Of a stretch of DNA of 64,000 nucleotides, positions 35,385 to 44,568 are shown piece after piece. Each line of letters begins with the position of its first letter. Position 1 is the stretch's first letter. The stretch is taken from assembly GCA_910575725.1 (NCBI GenBank), contig CAJTFE010000012.1, forward strand, positions 61,440 through 125,439. The letters run 5' to 3'. This DNA comes from Clostridia bacterium (GTDB lineage: Bacteria; Bacillota; Clostridia; Lachnospirales; Lachnospiraceae). Position numbers and translations under genes: made by a program. Below the pieces are notes generated by a model. The model worked only from the letters and a program-made list of their open reading frames with translations. It searched no databases and had not been told where the DNA came from.

Positions 35385-36494
35385 TTACTGATTCCGCCAT
35401 GCCGCCAGTACAGTGACACAGCAGGCTTCCTTTTCCACATACAGCGGCGAAAGCTTCCCATTCTCCCGGCTGATGCCGAATACGCAGATCGTGTCCGTAT
35501 CCTGGTTTCCTGCCAGCAGATACTCCCCGCCAGGAGACAGGATAAAGTCCCTGGGGATCTCTCCTAAGCTGTCCTGTATCTGAATCTGTTCCAGCCTTCC
35601 GTCCTCTTCTATACGGAACACAGCCAGGTGGTTGCTTCCCCGGACAGACGCATAAAGCCATTTTCCTTTTGGATGCAGACGGATGGCCGCTCCCAGAGAA
35701 GGAAGCCTGCAAGTCTTTGGCATAGCTGATATCGTTTGCACAAGCCGGGCACGGCCCGATTCCATTTCGTATTCATAGACATTGACCTGGCAGGCCATCT
35801 CTGTCATCACATAGAGATGCCGCCCTTTCCGGTCAAAGACTCCATGCCGGATTCCCTGGCCCTTGATCCCCGGTATCGTAAGCTGCTCATCAGGCAGCAG
35901 CCAGCCCTTTTCCCAATCCCCCCGATATCCTGCAAGGCAGTCCAGCCCCAGATCCGGCACATAGACATATTTCCCATCGGGAGAAAGAAGCATCTGATGA
36001 GGGTGGGGCCCCTCCTGCCGTTCCCGGTTTACTCCTTCACCGCTGTGGCGGAGCACACAAGAAGCATGCCCCAGACGGTAATCCCCAAGAATCGGAAAGA
36101 CGCTTAAGCTTCCGCCGGAATAATTCGCAGCCATCAGATATCTTTTATCCGTAGAAAATGCCAGATGGCAGGCATCGGCCCCACAAGTAAATTGTCTGCT
36201 TCGCAGCGCAAGCTCTCCTGTTTTGCTGACAATCTCATAAGCAGACACCGTAGAACCGGGAATTCCCCCGTATTCCTTCAATTCGTTTACACAGTACAGG
36301 AAGGGCGCGTCAGGATGCACCAATATATAGGAAGGATTGGACACGGAGGGCGTCACCGACAGCCGCGTAAGCCTTCCGGTCTCCCCGTCAAATGCGTAAC
36401 AGGTAATCCCCCTGCATCTGCCCGGCACAACCTCACCAGACCCCATCTTTGCGGGTTCCGTATATCCTCCTGTAAAGAAATAAAAATTTTTCAA
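35385..36494 (-). CDS. Seven-bladed propeller lactonase (YbhE/Pgl family)
   Basis: 369-aa cytoplasmic protein of the 6-phosphogluconolactonase YbhE-type beta-propeller family: FFTGGYTEP at the start, YILVHPDAPFLYCVNE, GGSLSVFPI, DGKYVYVPDLG, KGKWLYASVRG and SPGGEYLLAGNQDTDTICVF. The start is a TTG at 36494 with AGGAG seven bases upstream; it lies four bases past the stop of the ASKHA gene. Members hydrolyse sugar lactones, so a dehydrogenase product lactone in this operon's pathway is a reasonable guess. Last gene of the operon. Confidence 0.8.
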   Translation of the reverse strand: MKNFYFFTGGYTEPAKMGSGEVVPGRCRGITCYAFDGETGRLTRLSVTPSVSNPSYILVHPDAPFLYCVNELKEYGGIPGSTVSAYEIVSKTGELALRSRQFTCGADACHLAFSTDKRYLMAANYSGGSLSVFPILGDYRLGHASCVLRHSGEGVNRERQEGPHPHQMLLSPDGKYVYVPDLGLDCLAGYRGDWEKGWLLPDEQLTIPGIKGQGIRHGVFDRKGRHLYVMTEMACQVNVYEYEMESGRARLVQTISAMPKTCRLPSLGAAIRLHPKGKWLYASVRGSNHLAVFRIEEDGRLEQIQIQDSLGEIPRDFILSPGGEYLLAGNQDTDTICVFGISRENGKLSPLYVEKEACCVTVLAAWRNQ

Positions 36495-36498
36495 TCTT

Positions 36499-38271
36499 CT
36501 ACTCCTGTCTAAGCCCGAGGCACCCAAAGTATATTGCGCCCACCGCCTGGGCAAACTGGGCCACCGTATAATCGGGATGGGCCTCAAGCTGCTTCATCAG
36601 ATCCGTATTGGCAAGGCCGCCGTCCGCCGCATACTGCTTCAGATCCGGTTTCCTGCGTCCTGCCCCCTCGCACATCAGCCGGAAGCATACGGGACTCTTT
36701 ACCAGACGTCCGAACAAGGAGCGTTCCTTGGCCGCCGGATTCAGAATGTAATCCGTCTCCTCCCAGGTTACGGCAAGATATTCTCCTACCTTCCGGAAAA
36801 TTTCTCCGCAGCTTTCAGACTCCCCTGCCTTCTTCATAAAGAACTCAAGACAGGGCTTGCGCATATCCTTGGGCTCCGTCGGAACTGTCACCTCATTCCC
36901 GTCCCAGACAAACAGCCCCTGCTCAAGAGCCTCCTGGTAAATCTCCGGCTCTTCCTCCGGCAGATATTTCATGGCAAGGCGGAATACTCCTGACTGGCAG
37001 GTATACTTCTGCAGCGTGCCGGGAAGATTCGTATTGTAATTGTTGATGCTCCGCACGTCATTGGAGGGATACTGCTTCTGCACACAGCTTCCCAGGTCGA
37101 TAATAAAATTGTAAACCTCCAGAGGAATCTCCGGAATCGATCCGTCCGGAAGCACCCAGCCTGTTCCAAGCTCCGTTCCCAGAGTATGGGCAAAAAATCC
37201 GTTGGACACGTCCTCCCCTGCCCACGCCTGTTCCACTGCAGCCGTAAAAGCCGCCATAGGGCCGTCATTGGTATTCATCACCGCTCCGTCCTCTGTCACA
37301 AATGCCTTCAAGTCCTCACAGAGCACAGAGATTTTCCCAAACTGCTCTTCATAATCCAGCTTTTTATTTTCTCTCATGCCCTTTGTCTTAAAAGTCTCTC
37401 CCCCGACAATCAGGTTCTGAATCACCACGTCCGGAAAGCTGAGGCCGATAGCGTCGAACTTACGAAGCCCCTCTCCTGCCGCCTGCTCCATACTTATAAT
37501 CCCGCGTTCCATAGCTTCAAAGGAAGCGTCCTTGGAAAAAGCAGCCTTATCTATCTCTGTGCCTCTGCCCGCCGCCTCCAGGCTGGCTGCCGCGCACATC
37601 ATCCTTGTGAGCATCAGCACCGGATCTATCAGCTGCTCAGCCCTCTCAAAGCCGGCCGGAAACCAGTCAAACTCCTTGTACACTGCCAGCGCGCCCTTCA
37701 CGCTTGCCGTCAGCTTAATGTCTGTTCCGCCGATATCAATTCCCAAAAGCATCTTATCCTTGGCAAGCTCCGGCAGAGCGGCAAAGACGGCCTCTCCCTT
37801 TGTCTCCTGGGTTTTACTTTCCACAGGCTTCTCTTCTGACACGTCTTTACGCTCAAACCGGAAGCAATATTTCCCTTTCAGGAGCACGGACAATATGCGC
37901 TCGTTTACATTCAGACTCTTTCCATAGCCGGTTCTCTCTGCCTTTGAGGCCTTGGTCTGAAACACTTCATCCAGCCCCTCTGCCAGAGCTGCTGCCTTCT
38001 CATCCTCAGCATCCGTATAGATCTCGATCTTCACTGCTCCCAGAGAAGAGAGGATGTTGTAAATCATTGCGTGGACATAAGAAGCCGCGAACGCCTCTTC
38101 CTCCCGGCTTCTGGTCTCGGGAAGCGACAGCGGAAAGCTTTTTTTACTCTCGTCATAGAGGGTTACATGCAGATGGAAGGGCCTTGTTCCCTCCTTTTCA
38201 AATGCGTTTCTTACATCCGTAATATAGACAGGCTCATCCTTCTTTGCCTGCTCCAGAAAATCATTCAGCAT
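36499..38271 (-). CDS. ASKHA (ROK-like) kinase with N-terminal extension
   Basis: 590-aa protein. Residues 1-170 form an extra domain I do not recognise, with a Lys/Glu linker (EEKPVESKTQETKGEAV). From about residue 177 a ROK/hexokinase-like core follows: GIDIGGTDIK phosphate loop, GLSFPDVVIQN, catalytic-type Asp in NTNDGPMAAF, GTELGTGWVLPDG. The ROK zinc-cysteine motif is absent. It is roughly 280 residues longer than ROK kinases. It probably phosphorylates the compound imported by the ABC transporter, but loss of kinase activity and a sensor role are also possible. Confidence 0.65.
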   Translation of the reverse strand: MLNDFLEQAKKDEPVYITDVRNAFEKEGTRPFHLHVTLYDESKKSFPLSLPETRSREEEAFAASYVHAMIYNILSSLGAVKIEIYTDAEDEKAAALAEGLDEVFQTKASKAERTGYGKSLNVNERILSVLLKGKYCFRFERKDVSEEKPVESKTQETKGEAVFAALPELAKDKMLLGIDIGGTDIKLTASVKGALAVYKEFDWFPAGFERAEQLIDPVLMLTRMMCAAASLEAAGRGTEIDKAAFSKDASFEAMERGIISMEQAAGEGLRKFDAIGLSFPDVVIQNLIVGGETFKTKGMRENKKLDYEEQFGKISVLCEDLKAFVTEDGAVMNTNDGPMAAFTAAVEQAWAGEDVSNGFFAHTLGTELGTGWVLPDGSIPEIPLEVYNFIIDLGSCVQKQYPSNDVRSINNYNTNLPGTLQKYTCQSGVFRLAMKYLPEEEPEIYQEALEQGLFVWDGNEVTVPTEPKDMRKPCLEFFMKKAGESESCGEIFRKVGEYLAVTWEETDYILNPAAKERSLFGRLVKSPVCFRLMCEGAGRRKPDLKQYAADGGLANTDLMKQLEAHPDYTVAQFAQAVGAIYFGCLGLRQE

Positions 38272-38274
38272 GGT

Positions 38275-39168
38275 TTACTCCTTTACAATATGTACAATTC
38301 CTTCCTGTTCCAATATCTCGTAAAACCTTTCCATTTCCTCTCCGGAAAGGGCTTTTCCTTCCACCGGATAATCTCTTTCCATAGCTGCGTATTTGCTGCG
38401 GCAGAGGGGATTGAAGTTCAAAAGCTCATAGGCCCCGTCCGGATTCACCGACCGTATATAACGGGCAATGCTGCGGATATTCTCCTCCGCGGCCGTATAG
38501 CCCGGAATCAGCGGCGTCCGCACAAGGATATGCGCCCCCTTTGCCGAAAGATATTCATAATTCTCAAGAATCTGCTCATTTCCTGCTCCCAGGTGCTTTT
38601 TATGAAGCTTGGTATCCAGGAATTTGATATCAATCAGGAACTCATCGGTCACCGGAAGCATTGCCTCTACAGCCTCTCTGGGGGCCAAAAGGCAGGTTTC
38701 CACAGCCGTGTTCACGCCCTCCTGCTTACAAAGCCTTAAGACCTCCGCTGCAAATCTCCACTGAACGAGCACCTCGCCCCCGGAAAGCGTCACGCCCCCT
38801 GTCTCCCCAAAAAACACACGATCCCGAAGCAGCTTCTTAGCCGCCTCCTCCGCCGTCAGCTCTGTCCCGATTTGTCTAAGGGCAGCTCCCGGACAGGCCT
38901 CCTGGCAGCTTTGGCAGAGGCTGCACCGGGAAGCATCTATGTGGATTCGATCGGTAAGCTTCAAAGCCTTCTCCTTACACACTGCCGCGCAGGTGCCGCA
39001 TTTTAAACAGTCCCCCGGGCTGTACCAGAGCGCCGGGGTCCCGTCCATCCCTTCCGGATTCTGGCACCAGGGGCAGTGAAGAGGGCAGCCCTTGAAAAAG
39101 AGGGTAGTGCGAAGTCCCTCCCCGTCATGGACGGCAAACCGCTTGAGATCAAAAATTATCCCTTTCAT
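38275..39168 (-). CDS. Glycyl radical enzyme activase with ferredoxin-like insert
   Basis: 297-aa radical-SAM activase. The SAM cluster motif is CPLHCPWC; an inserted domain has two further cysteine clusters (CLKCGTCAAVC and CSLCQSCQEAC), the twin 4Fe-4S insert usual in activases of Cys-x-Glu-type glycyl radical enzymes. GGVTLSGGEVLVQ follows. The start overlaps the stop of the glycyl radical enzyme gene by four bases, so it is clearly the dedicated activator of that enzyme. Confidence 0.92.
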   Translation of the reverse strand: MKGIIFDLKRFAVHDGEGLRTTLFFKGCPLHCPWCQNPEGMDGTPALWYSPGDCLKCGTCAAVCKEKALKLTDRIHIDASRCSLCQSCQEACPGAALRQIGTELTAEEAAKKLLRDRVFFGETGGVTLSGGEVLVQWRFAAEVLRLCKQEGVNTAVETCLLAPREAVEAMLPVTDEFLIDIKFLDTKLHKKHLGAGNEQILENYEYLSAKGAHILVRTPLIPGYTAAEENIRSIARYIRSVNPDGAYELLNFNPLCRSKYAAMERDYPVEGKALSGEEMERFYEILEQEGIVHIVKE

Positions 39169-41519
39169 GCCGATTCGTAAGTGGTACGGGCAATAATTTC
39201 TTCCTGGAGATCGGGAGCAAGCTCCGTGAAGTATGCCGTATAGCCGGCGACGCGGACGGTAAGGCTGCGATACTGCTCCGGCGTCTTCTGGGCCGCTCTT
39301 AGATCTTTTTCGTTGAGCACGTTAAACTGAATATGACTGATCCCCAAGCGGCATACAGACCGAAGAAGCTCCACAAACTTCTGAATTCCCGTGTCCGTCT
39401 TAAAGAACTGGGGCAGGAATTTCATGTTCAGAAGGGTTCCGTTGCTGGCCTTTTCAAAGGGCAGCTTTGCCACGGACTGGAGAAGGGCTGTGGGGCCGTT
39501 GGTATCCCGTCCGTACATAGCGGACACACCACCGTCTGCCAGCGGATCCCTGGCGCGGCGTCCGTCAGCAGAGGCTCCCACGTTCTGTCCCATAGGCACA
39601 TGGGCGGAAACCGTATAAAGGCCCATCTGATAGATTCCTCCGCGGCCGTTTTTATACTTCTTTAAGCCGTCGGCAAAGTAATTTACCCATTTTACCCCAA
39701 GCGCATCCACCCAATCTACGTCATTTCCGTACTTAGGCGCTTTGTTGAGCAGCATAGCCCGGATAAGAGGCGCATCCTCATAGTCTGTCTGAAGAGCGTG
39801 AAGCAGCTCTTCCCTGGAAAGCTTCTTCTCGTCGTATACGAGAGCCTTAATCGCCGCCAGGGAATCTGCCAGATTGGCAGCCTGGATAGCCTGCACGCCC
39901 GCAAAGTTGTAATGAGCGCCCCCCTGGGTGACATCCCGGCCCCTTGCCAGACAGTCGTCAATCACCGCAGAAAGGAAAGGCGTAGGCAGAAGCTTCTCAT
40001 GCATCTTCTCCACCTGGCTTACACACTCTGCCATCCGGTCAGAGAAGTAATCAATCTGCTTTGCGTAGGCTGTTTCCAGCTCTTCAAAGGTTTCATAAGT
40101 AGTCAGAGCCCCCAGATCCAGCCCTGTCTTTTCTCCCGTGAGCATATCTACGCCGTGATTCAGCGTCAGCTCCAGAGCCTTTAGAAGATTGAACATAGCT
40201 GCGTCGCTCCAGGCCAGGGCATTCCCGTGGGTGGTCAGCTCCACGCAGCCTACAATGGCATAGTTCATCGCATCCTTGTGGCTCACCCCGTGGGCCATAA
40301 GCGCCGGAACAACCGCTTCGTCATTGAATACCTGCGGCATTCCGCTTCCCTGCCCGATGACCCTGCTGGCTGCCTCAAGAAGCTCTGCCGGAGAATCCTT
40401 GTAAATCCGCAGGGACAGATTCGGCTGCGGCAGCAAAAGATGAGACTGGGCCTGAAGGAAAAGATAGCTCAGTTCATTGGAAGCGTCGCTTCCGTCTTCC
40501 TTCTGTCCCCCCAGGGCTACATTGAAGCCAATCGGGAAGCCTGCAAAATACCGGGCGCTGTTGGAGTTGCGCAGATATACAAGCTGGTTGAATTTGAGCC
40601 ATAAACACTCGGTAATCTCCAGGGCATCCTCCAGGGTCATTCCCTCCCTGCGGCTGTGCTCGTAATAAGGATACAGGTATTGATCCATCCGTCCCGGAGA
40701 GAAGGAAGACGCATTTCCCTCCATCTGAAGAATGACGTACAGGAACCAGACAGCCTGCACTGCCTCCTGATAAGTCTTTGGCGGCTCTGCAGCCAGCTTA
40801 TGGCAGACACGGGCCGTCTCTGCCAGATTTTCTCTTCCAGTCTCCTGGTACAGCTTATCTGCCAGAACTCCATACCGCTCTATAAAGGCGCTGGCTCCTT
40901 CCATACTGATGATCACGCTCTGGTAAAAGCTTTTCCGGGCCTCGTCTGCCTTTTCCAGATACTCTTGGGCTTCCTTACGGATTCCTGCCGGCCCAAGCTC
41001 CAGCCACTTCTTGGTGTTGGGACAGATGTGGCCCTGGGAATGATCCTTCTGGTTAATTTTTACCACCTTGGCGATAGCGTCTACCTGGGGCCCGACGGCT
41101 TCTCTTACTTGATCCTCCAGGGAACGTCCCTTCCAGTAGGGCATAATCTCCTTCCGGAAAGCGTCGATGTCCTCCCCCCGTACCTGGAACTTATCCTGGG
41201 GCCTTGTGGGAAGCGTCTCAAACTCCCGATCTACCCAGGAAGCCCCGGTCTCGGGAAATACCACGCCGCCCCGTACTCCATAGGTCCGGTTTCCCACAAT
41301 TCTCTCCTCCGGTTCAATCCGGATGCGAATCTGCAGAAGAGCTGCCTTAAGCGCTTCCGCCCTCTGAATGCAGCGGGGCATTCCCTCTGTCTTTTTGTAG
41401 CTTTCCGTCACAATGCGGGCCTGCTCAATGCTTGCAAATCTTGGCTCCTTGAGCATTTCTTCCTTTAGTTTCCTGATGCGCTCTGAGCATGTTAGCTCTA
41501 GAATTGTCTTTGTTTCCAT
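39165..41519 (-). CDS. Glycyl radical enzyme, dehydratase/lyase type, substrate unknown
   Basis: 784-aa enzyme. The radical-accepting Cys is in IVGCVELTTHGNALAW (about residue 424) and the glycyl site is RVAGYTAYF (about 757). The Cys-x-Glu motif excludes pyruvate formate-lyase proper. Residues after it (LTTHGNALAWSD) differ from the YbiW-type paralogue at 29973 and from those I recall for glycerol, choline and hydroxyproline enzymes. GGGAGG lies seven bases before the ATG at 41519; a longer Arg/Lys-rich leader is rejected. It lies in the middle of a sugar-import operon with an AroE-like dehydrogenase, a kinase-like protein and a lactonase. Confidence 0.88.
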   Translation of the reverse strand: METKTILELTCSERIRKLKEEMLKEPRFASIEQARIVTESYKKTEGMPRCIQRAEALKAALLQIRIRIEPEERIVGNRTYGVRGGVVFPETGASWVDREFETLPTRPQDKFQVRGEDIDAFRKEIMPYWKGRSLEDQVREAVGPQVDAIAKVVKINQKDHSQGHICPNTKKWLELGPAGIRKEAQEYLEKADEARKSFYQSVIISMEGASAFIERYGVLADKLYQETGRENLAETARVCHKLAAEPPKTYQEAVQAVWFLYVILQMEGNASSFSPGRMDQYLYPYYEHSRREGMTLEDALEITECLWLKFNQLVYLRNSNSARYFAGFPIGFNVALGGQKEDGSDASNELSYLFLQAQSHLLLPQPNLSLRIYKDSPAELLEAASRVIGQGSGMPQVFNDEAVVPALMAHGVSHKDAMNYAIVGCVELTTHGNALAWSDAAMFNLLKALELTLNHGVDMLTGEKTGLDLGALTTYETFEELETAYAKQIDYFSDRMAECVSQVEKMHEKLLPTPFLSAVIDDCLARGRDVTQGGAHYNFAGVQAIQAANLADSLAAIKALVYDEKKLSREELLHALQTDYEDAPLIRAMLLNKAPKYGNDVDWVDALGVKWVNYFADGLKKYKNGRGGIYQMGLYTVSAHVPMGQNVGASADGRRARDPLADGGVSAMYGRDTNGPTALLQSVAKLPFEKASNGTLLNMKFLPQFFKTDTGIQKFVELLRSVCRLGISHIQFNVLNEKDLRAAQKTPEQYRSLTVRVAGYTAYFTELAPDLQEEIIARTTYESA

Positions 41520-41662
41520 TTGCCGACCTCCCTTTTGGTTACGTTTCCGATTCCTCTTGTTTCTACCTTCAATATAGCACACCCGGTATCTGCTACCTAC
41601 TCACAGTCTCACCCAAAAAGTATACGATTCTCTCCTTTTTCCGCCGCTGTATTCTTGCTATA

Positions 41663-41698
41663 GGAAGGGGGCCGCCGCAGCCGCGACGGCCCCCTTCC
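41663..41698. other. Strong GC-rich hairpin between aroE-like and glycyl radical genes
   Basis: GGAAGGGGGCCG pairs perfectly with CGGCCCCCTTCC around a 12-base loop. No T tract follows on the minus strand. Within the operon it probably acts as an RNA processing, stability or attenuation element. The rest of 41520-41714 has no gene. Confidence 0.6.
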
Positions 41699-41714
41699 CA
41701 AAGACAGCGCCAAT

Positions 41715-42578
41715 CTATGACAGGGCTTCTTCCAAAGCCTTATACATGACATCTTTGTCTGGTTTCTTTCCAGTCCACATCTCAATATTCAAGGCAGCCT
41801 GGTTGATCAGCATGCCCGCTCCCGTCGCACAGGGAATTCCTCTGCGGCGCAGCTCTTTGATGAAAGCCGTTTCCGTTGGATTGGGAATGACATCCTGTAC
41901 AAACATCTCCGGCTTAATGGAATCCAGGTCGATATTCGGTACAGCCTCCACATCCGGATAGAGGCCTACGGAGGTGGCATTTACCACAATGTCCGTCCCT
42001 TCCGGAATGGAAAAGGGACCGTCCCAGTCAATGTAGCGGCACTCTGTCTTTGTATTCTCCCTCAGGATCGCCATAAGGGAATCTCCCAGAGCACGATCCT
42101 GGGCACGGTTCACAATGGTAATATCCGCCGCGCCTGCAAGCCCCATCTCCACGCAGACAGCCCTTGCTGCTCCGCCGGCTCCGAATACGACAGCCTTCTT
42201 TCCCTTCACGTCTACCCCGTTGGATTCCAGGGACATCATAAAGCCCTTGCCGTCGGTATTTTCTCCAAAGAGGCGGCCGTTTTCGTTGACAATCATATTC
42301 ACGGCCCCGATAAGCTTTGCACTCTCGGAAATCTCGTCCAGATAATCCATCACTGCAATTTTGTGGGGAATGGTACAATTGATCCCTCTCATTTTAAAAG
42401 CCTTCAGTCCTGCAATGGCATCTCCCAGCTTATCCTTATCCACATCCAGGGTCAGAAAATGCCAGCGCTCCAGTCCCATAGCCTCAAATGCCGCATCCTG
42501 AATCACCACTCCCGGATTCTCCGCAACCGGCTGTCCGAACACGCCTACCAAATGATCCAGATAATTCTGTTCTTTCAT
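41715..42578 (-). CDS. Shikimate dehydrogenase-like oxidoreductase (AroE paralogue)
   Basis: 287-aa NAD(P)-dependent dehydrogenase with the AroE layout: NCTIPHK with the catalytic Lys, ENTDGKGF with the catalytic Asp, Rossmann loop GAGGAARA, and GAGMLINQAALN near the end. The N-terminal carboxylate-binding Ser-x-Ser segment is replaced: GQPVAENPGVVIQDAAF where AroE has a GKPVSHSLSP-type sequence. The substrate is therefore probably not shikimate. The start at 42578 is chosen at MKEQNY. It sits between ABC permease and glycyl radical enzyme genes, outside any aromatic amino acid cluster. Confidence 0.85.
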   Translation of the reverse strand: MKEQNYLDHLVGVFGQPVAENPGVVIQDAAFEAMGLERWHFLTLDVDKDKLGDAIAGLKAFKMRGINCTIPHKIAVMDYLDEISESAKLIGAVNMIVNENGRLFGENTDGKGFMMSLESNGVDVKGKKAVVFGAGGAARAVCVEMGLAGAADITIVNRAQDRALGDSLMAILRENTKTECRYIDWDGPFSIPEGTDIVVNATSVGLYPDVEAVPNIDLDSIKPEMFVQDVIPNPTETAFIKELRRRGIPCATGAGMLINQAALNIEMWTGKKPDKDVMYKALEEALS

Positions 42579-42597
42579 ACTTCCTGCACTCCTCTCT

Positions 42598-43566
42598 CTA
42601 TACACGCTCTCTCTTCAGCTTTCTTCCGAAGCAGTCGCCGCCGATAATCACTACAATCAAAATTCCCTCAAAAAGCTTCTGATAATATCCGTCAATTCCA
42701 AGCTGGTTCATACAGTTGCTCACAAGCTGGATTACAAACAGGCCGATAAAGCTTTCTATCATGCCGCCCACGCCGCCCGCGAAGGAGGTTCCTCCGATTA
42801 CAACGCCGCAGTTTACCATCATACCAGTGGTATCTCCGTATACGGAGGATCCGGTGTTCATACGGGAGGAAAGAAGCACTCCGGCCAGTGTCGATACGAC
42901 ACCGCTGATAATAAAGGCCGCCCACTTGATGGGAACAACCGAGATACCGGAGTATTTTGCAACCTCATAATTGCCGCCGATGGCGTAGCAGTTCCGCCCA
43001 AAGCTGGTAAAGCGCATAATACAGTAGAAAATAACAAACAAGATCACCATATATACAACCAGCGACGGAATGGTTCCGAAAAACTTCATATTGGAGATCT
43101 GCATAAACTCCTTACTGGTACAGGTCAAGGGATGCGCATTGGTAATCTGCTGGCAGATTCCCTTTAACAGCATTCCCATGCCCAGGGTAATGATAAAGGG
43201 CTCCGTCTTCTGATGCACAACGAGGAAGCCGTTGACAATCCCCACTGCCAGGCCGCTTAAAAGAGCCAGGAGGAAGGCAAGCCAGATAGGCTGTCCCGAA
43301 TTCACCATCATAACGGCAATGATGCCCCCCAGACACAGGGTGCCGCCTACGGACAGATCGCAGCCGCCGCAGATAACGGCCACCGTCACGCCGAAAGCTA
43401 CAATCTCAAGAATGGCCGTGGAGCGGAGCATATCCAGCCAGTTGTACATGGTATAAAATGTCGTATCAAAGAAAAGCATCATAAGCATGAGCCCAAGAAT
43501 CGCAATTACGGCCTTTTGCTTTGAAACAATCTTCCAGACTTTATTTGCATTTGTTTTCGCGTTCAT
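42598..43566 (-). CDS. RbsC-type sugar ABC permease
   Basis: 322-aa membrane permease with eight to ten helices and the family signature CGGCDLSVGGTLCLGG, a later AIGGNYEVAKYSGI, and GGTSFAGGVGG near the C-terminus. It pairs with the adjacent paralogous permease. The first helix follows a basic N-terminus. It transports the ligand delivered by the lipoprotein at 46136. Confidence 0.92.
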   Translation of the reverse strand: MNAKTNANKVWKIVSKQKAVIAILGLMLMMLFFDTTFYTMYNWLDMLRSTAILEIVAFGVTVAVICGGCDLSVGGTLCLGGIIAVMMVNSGQPIWLAFLLALLSGLAVGIVNGFLVVHQKTEPFIITLGMGMLLKGICQQITNAHPLTCTSKEFMQISNMKFFGTIPSLVVYMVILFVIFYCIMRFTSFGRNCYAIGGNYEVAKYSGISVVPIKWAAFIISGVVSTLAGVLLSSRMNTGSSVYGDTTGMMVNCGVVIGGTSFAGGVGGMIESFIGLFVIQLVSNCMNQLGIDGYYQKLFEGILIVVIIGGDCFGRKLKRERV

Positions 43567-43581
43567 TTTCCTGCCCTCCTT

Positions 43582-44553
43582 TTATTGCTGATTCCGGTTG
43601 TCCAGCCAGATAGCCACAACCAGAACGGCTCCACGCATGACGGTCTGCATATAAGTGGACAGATCCAGCATATTCATACAGTTGCCCAGTACCGTAATCA
43701 GGAATACGCCAAGCATGGTTCGGATGACGCTTCCCTTGCCGCCCTTCAGCGTGGTTCCGCCTACCACCACGCAGAGAATAGCGTTGGTCTCATAGCCCGT
43801 ACCCATGGTGGCATTGGCGCTGGTTACACGGGACATAAGCATAATAGCCGCCAGTCCTGCCATGGCGCCCTCGATGGCATATACCATACGCATCACTCTC
43901 TTTACATTGAAGCCCACCAGATATGCCGCATCCTTATTGCCGCCCAAAAGGCTGATGGAGCGCCCCCAGATGGTCTTTTTATGGAAGAAATTCATAAATA
44001 CCAGGAAAATCAGGAACACAATCAAGGCTGCCGGCAGAATTCCGATGTTCTTGGAGCCCAGAGCCGTAAATACGCCGTAAGGGCTCTGGCACTTGGAAAT
44101 CTTGATGGTAACTCCCTGGGTGAAAATCAAACCGATCGCAAGCCATACCGAACTCATTCCATAGGTGATAAACAGCACCTCCGCCTGGGTCATAGCTCCG
44201 CAGGCCGTCAGAATCGCCCCTGTTATGTAACCGAGAAGGGCGCCCAGCAGAACGCCGGCAATCAGAGCGCCCCACTGTCCCAGCGGATCAATCAGGCTGA
44301 TGGTCACAACGCCTACCAGGCTGATCATACCTACGATGGACAGATCAATAAAGCCTGCGATGATAACAAAGGTCATGCCCAGGGCCGCAAAGGGAAGAGC
44401 CCCTAGCTGCTTGAGCACATTATTCATGTTCGCGGCTCCGAGAAACTTCGGTTCCACGGCAGCCGTCACAATGGCCAATATTAAGATGCCGCAGAGCACC
44501 AGATTTTTCTTAAGAAAATCCTTTGTCGCAATTACACTAATATTCTTTGTCAT
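43582..44553 (-). CDS. RbsC-type sugar ABC permease, second subunit
   Basis: 323-aa permease with AGFIDLSIVGMISLVG where the family has GGIDLSVG, and GGTTLKGGKGSV. It is divergent from its neighbour, so the two probably form a heterodimeric channel. It lies 15 bases after the ATPase stop and 15 bases before the second permease gene. Confidence 0.92.
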   Translation of the reverse strand: MTKNISVIATKDFLKKNLVLCGILILAIVTAAVEPKFLGAANMNNVLKQLGALPFAALGMTFVIIAGFIDLSIVGMISLVGVVTISLIDPLGQWGALIAGVLLGALLGYITGAILTACGAMTQAEVLFITYGMSSVWLAIGLIFTQGVTIKISKCQSPYGVFTALGSKNIGILPAALIVFLIFLVFMNFFHKKTIWGRSISLLGGNKDAAYLVGFNVKRVMRMVYAIEGAMAGLAAIMLMSRVTSANATMGTGYETNAILCVVVGGTTLKGGKGSVIRTMLGVFLITVLGNCMNMLDLSTYMQTVMRGAVLVVAIWLDNRNQQ

Positions 44554-44568
44554 TTCTCTCCCTCCGTC

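Noticed and set aside
41715..42578. Annotation as biosynthetic shikimate dehydrogenase
   Set aside because: The shikimate-binding serine segment is replaced and the gene lies in a catabolic sugar operon.
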